In this document: piece by piece, positions 1-5,107 of the stretch
Layout: each line of letters begins with the position of its first letter
Numbering within the stretch: position 1 is the first letter of the stretch
Origin: Frankiales bacterium
Lineage (GTDB): Bacteria; Actinomycetota; Actinomycetes; Mycobacteriales; Jatrophihabitantaceae
NCBI GenBank assembly: GCA_025963265.1
Contig: JAOPUY010000097.1
Location: 1-7,573 of the forward strand
DNA: 7,573 nt
Direction: 5' to 3'
The notes under the pieces: model-generated
Told to the model about the DNA's origin: nothing
Databases searched by the model: none
Seen by the model: only the letters and a program-made list of their open reading frames with translations
Translations under genes and position numbers: made by a program

Positions 1-336
1 GAGGACGAGGCCCGAGCGCTGTACGAGGAATTCCCGGTCCCCGGCGCCGGGCGGCCGCTGTTCCAGGCCGCGTCCGCCAACTTCCAGCCCGGCAGCGAGG
101 CCTCGGTCGACTCACAGAACCCGCAGCGCGGCCCGATGAAGCTGCTCTCGGGCGAGTTGGACCACACGGTCCCCTGGGCCATCGCCAACGCCTCCTTCAA
201 AAAGCAGCAACGCAACCCCTCCTTCACCGCCATCGAGGAGATCCCCGGACGCGGCCACTCGCTGGTGATCGATCACGGCTGGGAGCAGGTCGCCGCCATC
301 GCGCTGAGTTTCATCGACTCGCACCGGGTGAGCTGA
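1..336 (+). CDS. alpha/beta hydrolase, C-terminal part (5' end outside window)
   Basis: Frame 1 is open from the first base and ends at TGA 334-336, giving 111 residues. The end of an alpha/beta-hydrolase fold is visible. GELDHTVP (residues 51-58 of the fragment) holds the usual catalytic Asp after the sixth beta strand, with the 'G..D..VP' spacing typical of lipase/esterase-like hydrolases. PGRGHSLV (82-89) holds the catalytic His (H86). The nucleophile elbow with the Ser must lie upstream of the window, so activity cannot be judged. No signal peptide or membrane segment is seen in this part. It resembles the many single-domain actinobacterial alpha/beta hydrolases of about 250-290 residues; the substrate is unknown. 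A short GC hairpin follows the stop, and the next gene starts 76 bp downstream with no sign of coupling. The fold is well supported, the specific function is not. Confidence 0.85.
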   Translation, partial: EDEARALYEEFPVPGAGRPLFQAASANFQPGSEASVDSQNPQRGPMKLLSGELDHTVPWAIANASFKKQQRNPSFTAIEEIPGRGHSLVIDHGWEQVAAIALSFIDSHRVS

Positions 337-339
337 CCG

Positions 340-354
340 CGCGGCAACGCCGCG
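340..354 (+). other. small GC hairpin after hydrolase gene
   Basis: CGCGGC (340-345) and GCCGCG (349-354) form a perfect 6-bp stem with an AAC loop, four bases after the hydrolase stop. There is no T-rich tract behind it, so it may be a weak terminator or mRNA-end structure, or chance in GC-rich DNA. Confidence 0.3.
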
Positions 355-412
355 ACTGCGATCATGCACAGATGCCGATGCCCGCACGCCCACCGCCGGG
401 TCGAAGCGCGCC

Positions 413-1552
413 GTGACGGCGCTGCGGGAATCCGACTACCGGCTCGTGCTCGACGCGCTCCGGTCGGTCGACCGCGCCGACGGGCCGGACGATTTCGCCG
501 TGGCGGCGATGAGCGCGGTGCGCCGACTCGTCCCGTGCGAGGTGGTGAGTTTCAACGAGGTCGATCCGGTCTCGGGCCGACTGGCCTATCTCACCGACCC
601 GTCGGACTTTCCCGCCCCACCGGGCGGACCGGAGATCCTGGCCCGACTGTCCCAGCAAAATCCGCTCATCGAACACGTGCAGCGCACCGGCGACGGCTCC
701 GCCCGCCGCTCCAGCGACTGCTGCTCGCTGGCCGAGTTCCGCTCCCGCGAGGTGTATCAGCGGCTGTACGGGCCGATGGGCATCGACTACCAGCTGTCGA
801 TCACGCTCCCGGCCCCACTGCCGACCGTCGTCGGGTTGGTCGCCAACCGGGCGAGTCGCGACTTCACCGACCGCGAGGTCGCGCTGTTCGACGCGCTGCG
901 ACCGCATCTGGCCCACACCTGGCGGATCGCCCGCGATCAAGAACGGCTGCGGACGATCCTCAAGGCGACGTCGGGGTCGAGCCGCGCCAGCCTGGGCGCG
1001 ATCGTGCTCTCCGATCCGCCGAGTGAGCTGACGCCCGGTGCTCTGGTCAACCTCTACCGATTTTTCGGTCGACCGGGGCACGACGACCCGTTGCCGCCGC
1101 GGATCAGTCGCTGGCTGACTGAGTATCGTCGCCGCCCGCTGGCCAATCAGCCTGGGTACTGGCCAGACGCCCGGACCGCGGCCTCGCGGGCGCTGGAATT
1201 GTCGCGGCCGTTGATCGGCCGGCTGGGTGACGCTCGGGTGGCCGCCCGGCTGCTTCCCGCCGGCGACGGCCACGCCGAGTTATTGCTGATGCAAGCGGTG
1301 CCGGCGACTCCGGCCCGCCGAGATCTGCAGGCCTTGGGACTGAGCGACCGCGAGGCCGAGGTGCTTCGAGCCGTCGCCGACGGCCAGAGCAACGTCGCGG
1401 TCGCCGAGCAACTCGGCATCGGCTTGGAAACGGTGAAGACTCACCTGGTCCACGTCTACTCGAAGCTGGGCGTGACCGGACGAGTGCAGGCGGTGTCGCT
1501 GCTGGCCGAAATCCTCGCTCATCACGGAGAGAATCCCTCAGCCGAGGGATAG
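413..1552 (+). CDS. LuxR-family transcriptional regulator with GAF-like N-terminal region
   Basis: A 379-residue protein, probably a cytoplasmic one-component DNA-binding regulator. The C-terminal LuxR/GerE helix-turn-helix spans about residues 305-364. It shows the LSDREAEVL entry motif, the recognition-helix region ETVKTHLVHVYSKLGV, and the final hydrophobic VQAVSLL helix. Residues about 12-175 look like a GAF-type sensor domain (alternating strands such as CEVVSFNEV, then FTDREVALFDALRPHL), the arrangement of a large group of actinobacterial LuxR proteins with unknown ligands. There is no receiver domain or ATPase (Walker A) motif, so it is neither NarL-type nor LAL-type. The start is GTG 413, the first usable start after an in-frame stop at 329-331; the ribosome site is weak (GAAG 403-406). 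Two hairpins close the gene, so it is probably a single transcription unit. The target genes cannot be read from the sequence. Confidence 0.9.
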   Translation: MTALRESDYRLVLDALRSVDRADGPDDFAVAAMSAVRRLVPCEVVSFNEVDPVSGRLAYLTDPSDFPAPPGGPEILARLSQQNPLIEHVQRTGDGSARRSSDCCSLAEFRSREVYQRLYGPMGIDYQLSITLPAPLPTVVGLVANRASRDFTDREVALFDALRPHLAHTWRIARDQERLRTILKATSGSSRASLGAIVLSDPPSELTPGALVNLYRFFGRPGHDDPLPPRISRWLTEYRRRPLANQPGYWPDARTAASRALELSRPLIGRLGDARVAARLLPAGDGHAELLLMQAVPATPARRDLQALGLSDREAEVLRAVADGQSNVAVAEQLGIGLETVKTHLVHVYSKLGVTGRVQAVSLLAEILAHHGENPSAEG

Positions 1553-1573
1553 CCAGGACTTTGATCCTGGCTA
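1550..1573 (+). terminator. first of two tandem hairpins after the luxR-type gene
   Basis: TAGCCAGGA (1550-1558) and TCCTGGCTA (1565-1573) form a perfect 9-bp stem with the 6-base loop CTTTGA. The stop codon itself forms the foot of the stem. No strong T-run follows, so alone it would be a weak terminator or an mRNA 3'-end stabiliser. Confidence 0.5.
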
Positions 1574-1587
1574 ATCATTGAACTAGC

Positions 1588-1636
1588 TGGCGATGGCGGC
1601 CTTCGGGGGGACGCCATCGCCACTTATTTGTTCTTG
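1588..1636 (+). terminator. intrinsic terminator after the luxR-type gene
   Basis: TGGCGATGGCG (1588-1598) and CGCCATCGCCA (1612-1622) form a perfect 11-bp stem. The 13-base loop can fold further as CC-TTCG-GG, a UUCG tetraloop (1600-1607). A T-rich stretch, CTTATTTGTTCTT (1623-1635), follows directly. Stem plus T-rich tail is the classical Rho-independent layout for the plus strand. It separates the LuxR-type gene from the BldC-like gene. Confidence 0.75.
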
Positions 1637-1650
1637 CGTCATGACGAGAG
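1633..1650. promoter_or_regulatory. palindrome upstream of the BldC-like gene, possible operator
   Basis: CGTCATGACG (1637-1646) is a perfect 10-bp palindrome. The dyad extends outwards to CTT/GAG (1633-1635 and 1648-1650) with one mismatch and one G-T pair. It lies 52 bp before the BldC-like start, in the only space where that operon's promoter can be. I could not find convincing -35 and -10 boxes beside it, so its role as an operator is an inference. Confidence 0.25.
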
Positions 1651-1701
1651 CACGCCCGCGTCTGGTAGGAGTCCGCTCCGCCCCGCGAAAGGCGTCATCA
1701 G

Positions 1702-1896
1702 ATGCATCAGAATCCGCACGCCCAGATTCAGAAGCCGATCTCGCTCTCCGAGGTCGCCACGCGATTTGGGGTGAACGCGACCACCCTGGTCCGGTGGGGC
1801 GCCCAGGGCCGGGTCACCACGATCCGCAGCCTCAGCGGCCAGCGCCGGTACCGGGCTGAGGAGATTGAGCGCGCGTTGTCCTCGCATGCCCGATGA
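1702..1896 (+). CDS. BldC-like small MerR-type DNA-binding protein
   Basis: A 64-residue protein that is almost entirely one winged helix-turn-helix. The core ISLSEVATRFGV-NATTLVRWGAQGRV-TTIRSLSGQRRY-RAEEIERAL (about residues 13-59) follows BldC of Streptomyces: 'L.PAEVA..F.V...TV.RWA..G.L..IRTLGGHRRY'. BldC proteins lack the dimerisation and effector regions of full MerR regulators and bind DNA as head-to-tail oligomers on direct repeats. Excisionase-like proteins share this fold, but no integrase is nearby, so a regulator is more likely. Start ATG 1702 has GAAAGG (1687-1692) nine bases upstream. Its stop TGA overlaps the ATG of the next gene (ATGA, 1893-1896), so the two are probably translated together. 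The gene name is withheld because small BldC-like paralogues are common and orthology cannot be shown here. Confidence 0.85.
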   Translation: MHQNPHAQIQKPISLSEVATRFGVNATTLVRWGAQGRVTTIRSLSGQRRYRAEEIERALSSHAR

Positions 1897-2324
1897 CGGC
1901 CTCGGAGAACAATCCCCACCACCAAGCCAGCCCGCTGGACGAGGAGGCGTTGCTGCGCGGCGCCGTGCGAGCGGCCCGCCCGGGGCTGACGCGGGCGGCC
2001 GTCTCGGCCAGCTACCTCGGCGGCTCCAGCGAGCACTGGCGGCGATTTCTGCTGGCCCTGGCGCAACAACCCGAACAATGGGTGACCTGGTCAAGTCTCT
2101 ACGCCGCCGTCGGGCGTTCGGATCGGCAATGCCGCGACATCGTGCACCGCGCCGAGCGGCGCGGCCGCGGCTGGCCGCCCTACGTCCGCGCCTATCGCTC
2201 GGGCTGGGCCGAGGGCGGGACGGTCGACTATTGGATGCCGGCAGAGGTGGCCGCGCTCGTCGTCCAGCTCGCCACCGCGCGGCCACCCGGTCGCGGGCCG
2301 GTGCTGCGGTCCTTGGCGGGCTAG
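1893..2324 (+). CDS. uncharacterised protein coupled to BldC-like regulator (DUF6416-like pattern)
   Basis: A 143-residue soluble protein with no signal peptide or membrane segment. Its ATG overlaps the previous stop by the ATGA arrangement, which indicates coupled translation with the BldC-like protein. The middle (about 46-115) has the order HWRRFLLALAQQP, WVTWSSLYAAVG, then RQCRDIVHRAERRG, then VRAYRSGW and finally GTVDYWMPAEVAALVV. This helix-helix-helix followed by a strand-turn-strand ending in YWM resembles a winged-helix domain. From memory it also resembles the actinobacterial DUF6416 family, whose members keep an L...P, R.C/G and YWM pattern. I could not run a profile search, so both assignments are inference. 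The R/W-rich central segment would fit nucleic-acid or protein contact. No enzyme motif is visible. The C-terminus (RPPGRGPVLRSLAG) is probably disordered. Confidence 0.75.
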   Translation: MTASENNPHHQASPLDEEALLRGAVRAARPGLTRAAVSASYLGGSSEHWRRFLLALAQQPEQWVTWSSLYAAVGRSDRQCRDIVHRAERRGRGWPPYVRAYRSGWAEGGTVDYWMPAEVAALVVQLATARPPGRGPVLRSLAG

Positions 2325-2416
2325 GAAGCATCAGCAGTCATGGGTAGCGTTGACGATGGCCGCCCGCTCCCCTTTCGCAACGCGTCGCGGCTCAGTTCGA
2401 CGGTCAGGAGCCTGCG

Positions 2417-3007
2417 ATGACGAGTACCCGGATCGAGCACAGTTACGGCAATCCCGAGGCGCCGGTATGCATCACCGAGTTCGGCGATTTCGAATGCCCC
2501 TACTGCGCGGGCGCGGCGCCGGTGCTACGTCAGCTGATCGACTCATCCGACGGCCAAGTGCGCTTGATTTTCAAGAATTTCCCGCTCTTTGAGGTGCACC
2601 CGCACGCGCTCACCGCCGCCTTAGCCGCCGAATCGACCAGCTTCTCCGGAGGCGAGCAGGCGTTTTGGAAGATGCACGACAAGCTGTTCGTGCATCAATC
2701 GCGGCTGACCGACCCCGACTTGCGGCTCTACGCCAAGGGGGCCGGCGGCGATCCGGACCTGGCCACGGGCGCCGCCGCCCAGCAATTCGCGGCGATCGTG
2801 CAGGACGACTACGCCGCGGGCATCGCGGCCGGCGTCTCGGGCACGCCGGCCTTGTTCATCGACGGTGTGGCCTACGAGGGACGGATCGAGCTCGGCGCGC
2901 TGCGGCGCGCGGTCGGGTCCCCGGCCGGCGCTTCGGCCGCCATGGCCAATGCCGGCGGCTCAGGCGACGCCGCCGAGTCCCGGCGCCGACCATGGCAGCG
3001 GCGGTAG
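2417..3007 (+). CDS. DsbA/thioredoxin-fold protein, cytoplasmic, CPYC active site
   Basis: A 196-residue protein of the DsbA-like thioredoxin-4 group. HSYGNPEAPVCITEFGDFECPYC (8-30) gives the first strand and the redox-active CPYC at 27-30. FKNFPLFEVHPHAL (52-65) and AFWKMHDKLFVHQ (82-94) are the family's conserved helical insert. VSGTPALFIDG (140-150) carries the cis-proline (P144) that faces the active site. There is no signal peptide or lipobox, so it should act in the cytosol as a thiol reductase or oxidoreductase; Cys18 is an extra cysteine near the active site. Start ATG 2417 has AGGAG at 2406-2410, six bases upstream. The last 29 or so residues, from SPAGAS on, are low-complexity, and their coding DNA partly overlaps the end of nhaA on the other strand. 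The domain closely resembles the thioredoxin-like domain fused to NhaA in some actinobacteria. Fold confidence is high; the substrate is unknown. Confidence 0.88.
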   Translation: MTSTRIEHSYGNPEAPVCITEFGDFECPYCAGAAPVLRQLIDSSDGQVRLIFKNFPLFEVHPHALTAALAAESTSFSGGEQAFWKMHDKLFVHQSRLTDPDLRLYAKGAGGDPDLATGAAAQQFAAIVQDDYAAGIAAGVSGTPALFIDGVAYEGRIELGALRRAVGSPAGASAAMANAGGSGDAAESRRRPWQRR

Positions 3008-4348
3008 CGCCGAGGGCGCGGTCTCGCCCGCCGGCGAGCACAGCGGGGTCCGCTCGCCCATGACCCGCAGCACCCAGGCGCCGACGAGGGCGGCGACGAG
3101 CGAGCCAGACAGAATGCCGATCTTCGCGTCGTCGCGCAGGACCGGGTCGGTGAAGGCGAGATCGGTGATGAACAGCGAAATGGTGAAGCCGATCCCGGCC
3201 AGCACGGCGCCGCCGAAGAGGTGGCTGTAGCGCACCCGACCGGGCAGCACGCCCAGCCCCGTCCGCAGGGCCAACGTCGAGCCCGCCGTGATGCCGACCG
3301 CGTTTCCGAGGACCAATGCCAGGGCAACCCCCACCGTCACCGGTGAGTGCAGCGCCATCCGCAGGTTCGACGGGCCGAGCGAGACCCCCGCGTTCGCCAG
3401 GCCGAACGCCGGGATGACGAAGTAGGCCGACCAGGGATGCAACCAGACCTGCAGCCGCTGGTTGGCCGAGACGGTCGCCGCCGCGGCCAGCGAGGTCAGC
3501 CGGGCCCCCGCCGCTGACGGGTTCTCGACCAGCGCCCGTCCGAAGACGAACACCTCGCGCTGGCGTCCTTCCTCGGTCAACGTGGCCGGGATCAGCAAGC
3601 CGGCGAGCACTCCGGACAACGTCGGGTGGACGCCGGAGGCGTAAATCGCCGTCCACAAGGCCAGGACGAGGATCACGTACGGAGTCAGCCGCCACACGCC
3701 GAGCCAGCGCAGCACTAAGAAACCGCCCACGATCACCGCCGCGATCACCAGCGGGATCACCCGCACGTGGTCGGTGTAGAAGACGGCCATCACCGCGATC
3801 GCCCCGATGTCGTCGACGACCGCGAGCGCCAGCAGAAACAACCGCAGCTGATCGGGGCAGCGCGGACCGAACAACGCCAGCACGCCGAGCACGAAGGCGG
3901 TGTCGCTGGACATCACGATGCCCCAGCCGTGGGCGGCCGGCCCGCTGTGGTTGATGGCCAGGTAGATGGCGATCGGCAACAGCATGCCGCCGATCGCACC
4001 GCAGGCCGGGACGGTGATCGAGCGGCGGTCCCGGAGCTCCCCGGCGGTGACCTCGCGGCTGATTTCCAGGCCGAGGACGAGGAAGAACACGGCCATCGCC
4101 GCGTCGTTCACCATGTGCTGCAGATCCAGGTTGAGCCCCCAGTGCCCGACGTCGAGCCGCACTGGGGTCGCCCAGAAGCTGAAGTAGCTCGCCGAGACCG
4201 GTGAGTTCGCCCAGATCAAGGCCACCAGGGTCGCGCCGAGCAGGACCGCGGCGCTGCCGGCCTCGTTGGCGATGAAGCGGCGGGCCGCCGGGGTGACCTG
4301 GGGCGGGTTGAACCGAAGCCGGGGACCGGGACGCAAGATCGAAGTCAC
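2960..4348 (-). CDS. nhaA: NhaA-type Na+/H+ antiporter with atypical Asn at the Lys300 position
   Basis: An integral membrane secondary transporter of 462 residues from the GTG start. NhaA proteins exchange external H+ for internal Na+ or Li+ in pH and salt homeostasis. Family landmarks are clear: the N-terminal ANEAGSAAVLLGATLVALIWANSP segment, NDAAMAVFFLVLGLEI, MSSDTAFVLGVLALFG (D149, matching E. coli Asp133), and ALAVVDDIGAIAVMAVFYTD (D179/D180, matching Asp163/Asp164). FGLANAGVSLG and GAVLAGIGFTISLFITDLAF are also present. Where E. coli has the functional Lys300 (GKPLGI), this protein reads LGNAVGI (N349, codon at 3302-3304). Start: GTG 4346-4348 is preferred because GGGGGAG lies six bases upstream; an upstream in-frame TTG (4361-4363) would overlap that ribosome site and lacks its own. 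The last 30 residues form a Pro/Ala-rich tail overlapping the convergent DsbA-like gene by 48 bp. It lies 43 bp after tetR on the same strand, possibly one transcript. Confidence 0.95.
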   Translation of the reverse strand: MTSILRPGPRLRFNPPQVTPAARRFIANEAGSAAVLLGATLVALIWANSPVSASYFSFWATPVRLDVGHWGLNLDLQHMVNDAAMAVFFLVLGLEISREVTAGELRDRRSITVPACGAIGGMLLPIAIYLAINHSGPAAHGWGIVMSSDTAFVLGVLALFGPRCPDQLRLFLLALAVVDDIGAIAVMAVFYTDHVRVIPLVIAAVIVGGFLVLRWLGVWRLTPYVILVLALWTAIYASGVHPTLSGVLAGLLIPATLTEEGRQREVFVFGRALVENPSAAGARLTSLAAAATVSANQRLQVWLHPWSAYFVIPAFGLANAGVSLGPSNLRMALHSPVTVGVALALVLGNAVGITAGSTLALRTGLGVLPGRVRYSHLFGGAVLAGIGFTISLFITDLAFTDPVLRDDAKIGILSGSLVAALVGAWVLRVMGERTPLCSPAGETAPSALPPLPWSAPGLGGVA

Positions 4349-4354
4349 CCGCGT

Positions 4355-4361
4355 CTCCCCC
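4355..4361 (-). promoter_or_regulatory. ribosome binding site that decides the nhaA start
   Basis: Read on the minus strand, GGGGGAG is followed by the six bases ACGCGG and then GTG (4348-4346). This ideal spacing favours the GTG over the in-frame TTG at 4363, whose own codon overlaps this site. Confidence 0.65.
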
Positions 4362-4391
4362 AACCTTCGATCAAGTCCTAGGCGCTGGACT

Positions 4392-5018
4392 CTAGTGGCT
4401 GGGTGTCACAGCCGAGGAACCAACGCCGCTCGCGCTGGCCGGCCCGTCGATCGCCGCGTCCAGCAGCACTTCAGCGATCGCCCGGGCGGCGGCCGCCGCG
4501 CCGGGATCGCGGTCCATCCGGGCGCCCATGCCCGCGCCGTCGTAAAGCAGCACGAGCTGCCCGGCCAACCGCTCGGGATCCCGAGCTCCCGCCGCTGCGC
4601 CGAGATCGACGAACAAAGACCGGACCCAGGCGCGGTACTCGTCGGCCACGCCCACCACCGCGCTGCCGGGGCGGGCTTCCACGCTGGCGTTGGCGAAGGC
4701 GCAGCCGTGATAGCCCGGCTCGAGGAAGGACTCGCCGAGGACGTCGAAGACGCCCAGCAGCCGTTGACGCGGGTCGGAGTACCTCCGCAGCGCGACGGTG
4801 ATGCGCTCGCTGCGGCGCTGGTGACGACGGGCGAGGTAGGCCCGCACGAGTTCTTCTTTGCTGCCGAAGGCGTTGTAGAGCGTCGCTTTAGCCACGCCGG
4901 CTCGTTCGATGACCCGGTCGATGCCGACGGTGTTGACGCCTTCCTCGTAGAACAGCTCGTCCGCCGCGTCGAGCAAGCGCTCGCGAGCGGAGAGCCGATC
5001 CGGGGTTGCGGTGACCAT
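4392..5018 (-). CDS. TetR-family transcriptional repressor
   Basis: A 208-residue cytoplasmic repressor. The N-terminal TetR helix-turn-helix covers about residues 12-58: ARERLLDAADELFYEEG, then VGIDRVIERAGVAKATLYNAFGSKEEL, with the family's 'LY..F.SKE.L' end. The C-terminal two-thirds is helical, with GYHGCAFANASVEA (about 115-128) and LAGQLVLLYDGAGMGARM, features of a common AcrR-like TetR subgroup that senses small molecules; the ligand is unknown. Start ATG 5016-5018 is chosen because the conserved domain begins ten residues later and a promoter -10 box (5025-5030) lies only six bases upstream. An upward extension of the open frame to 5117 would read through both operators and the promoter. 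No ribosome site is present, so the mRNA is probably leaderless. It diverges from the MFS exporter and should repress both that gene and itself through the two palindromes at 5033-5078. Confidence 0.93.
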   Translation of the reverse strand: MVTATPDRLSARERLLDAADELFYEEGVNTVGIDRVIERAGVAKATLYNAFGSKEELVRAYLARRHQRRSERITVALRRYSDPRQRLLGVFDVLGESFLEPGYHGCAFANASVEARPGSAVVGVADEYRAWVRSLFVDLGAAAGARDPERLAGQLVLLYDGAGMGARMDRDPGAAAAARAIAEVLLDAAIDGPASASGVGSSAVTPSH

Positions 5019-5021
5019 GAC

Positions 5022-5051
5022 TTGACAGTAGCAGACAGATCTGTCTACTGT
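5022..5051 (+). promoter_or_regulatory. MFS exporter promoter (plus strand)
   Basis: A consensus TTGACA (-35, 5022-5027) is followed after 18 bases by TACTGT (-10, 5046-5051). Transcription would start near 5058, leaving about 50 bases of leader before the MFS ATG. The -35 overlaps the tetR -10 and the -10 overlaps the tetR -35, so the two promoters face each other over one shared spacer. Confidence 0.55.
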
Positions 5052-5054
5052 CAG
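5025..5054 (-). promoter_or_regulatory. tetR promoter (minus strand)
   Basis: On the minus strand CTGACA (-35, plus positions 5049-5054) and TACTGT (-10, 5025-5030) are separated by 18 bases. The -10 box ends six bases before the ATG of tetR, which places transcription start at or next to the A of the start codon. The spacer holds operator 1. Confidence 0.55.
5033..5046. promoter_or_regulatory. TetR operator O1 in shared promoter spacer
   Basis: AGACAGA/TCTGTCT is a perfect 14-bp palindrome lying between the -35 and -10 boxes of both divergent promoters. A bound TetR dimer would block RNA polymerase on both strands. Outer GACAG (5024-5028) and CTGTC (5048-5052) add an offset second dyad. Confidence 0.75.
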
Positions 5055-5062
5055 AGGCCTGG

Positions 5063-5078
5063 CAGACAGATCTGTCTG
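5063..5078. promoter_or_regulatory. TetR operator O2
   Basis: CAGACAGA/TCTGTCTG is a perfect 16-bp palindrome containing the same 14-bp core as O1. Centre-to-centre distance to O1 is 31 bp, about three helical turns, so two dimers would sit on the same face of the DNA. It lies just downstream of the predicted MFS transcription start and outside the tetR promoter. Confidence 0.75.
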
Positions 5079-5107
5079 TTCACTTGGCTGGACCGAGAGA
5101 AGCTCCG

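Noticed and set aside
362..1273. Long minus-strand open frame of 303 codons opposite the LuxR-type gene
   Set aside because: The product is Arg/Gly/Pro-rich without any recognisable domain, as expected from the antisense of a GC-rich gene. The plus strand has a clear LuxR protein.
1280..1282. In-frame TTA leucine codon in the LuxR-type gene, suggesting bldA-type control
   Set aside because: TTA codons also occur in frame in the DsbA-like gene (2621-2623), nhaA (3716-3718) and the acyltransferase gene. TTA therefore does not look like a reserved, regulator-specific codon in this organism.
1702..1896. Reading the BldC-like protein as a phage or plasmid excisionase
   Set aside because: The fold overlaps, but the 'SIRTLGGHRRY'-like signature fits BldC, and there is no integrase, att site or phage gene in the window.
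2350..2378. TTGACG at 2350-2355 as a -35 box for the DsbA-like gene
   Set aside because: No acceptable -10 box lies 16-19 bases downstream (the sequence there is TTTCGC), so I did not call a promoter.
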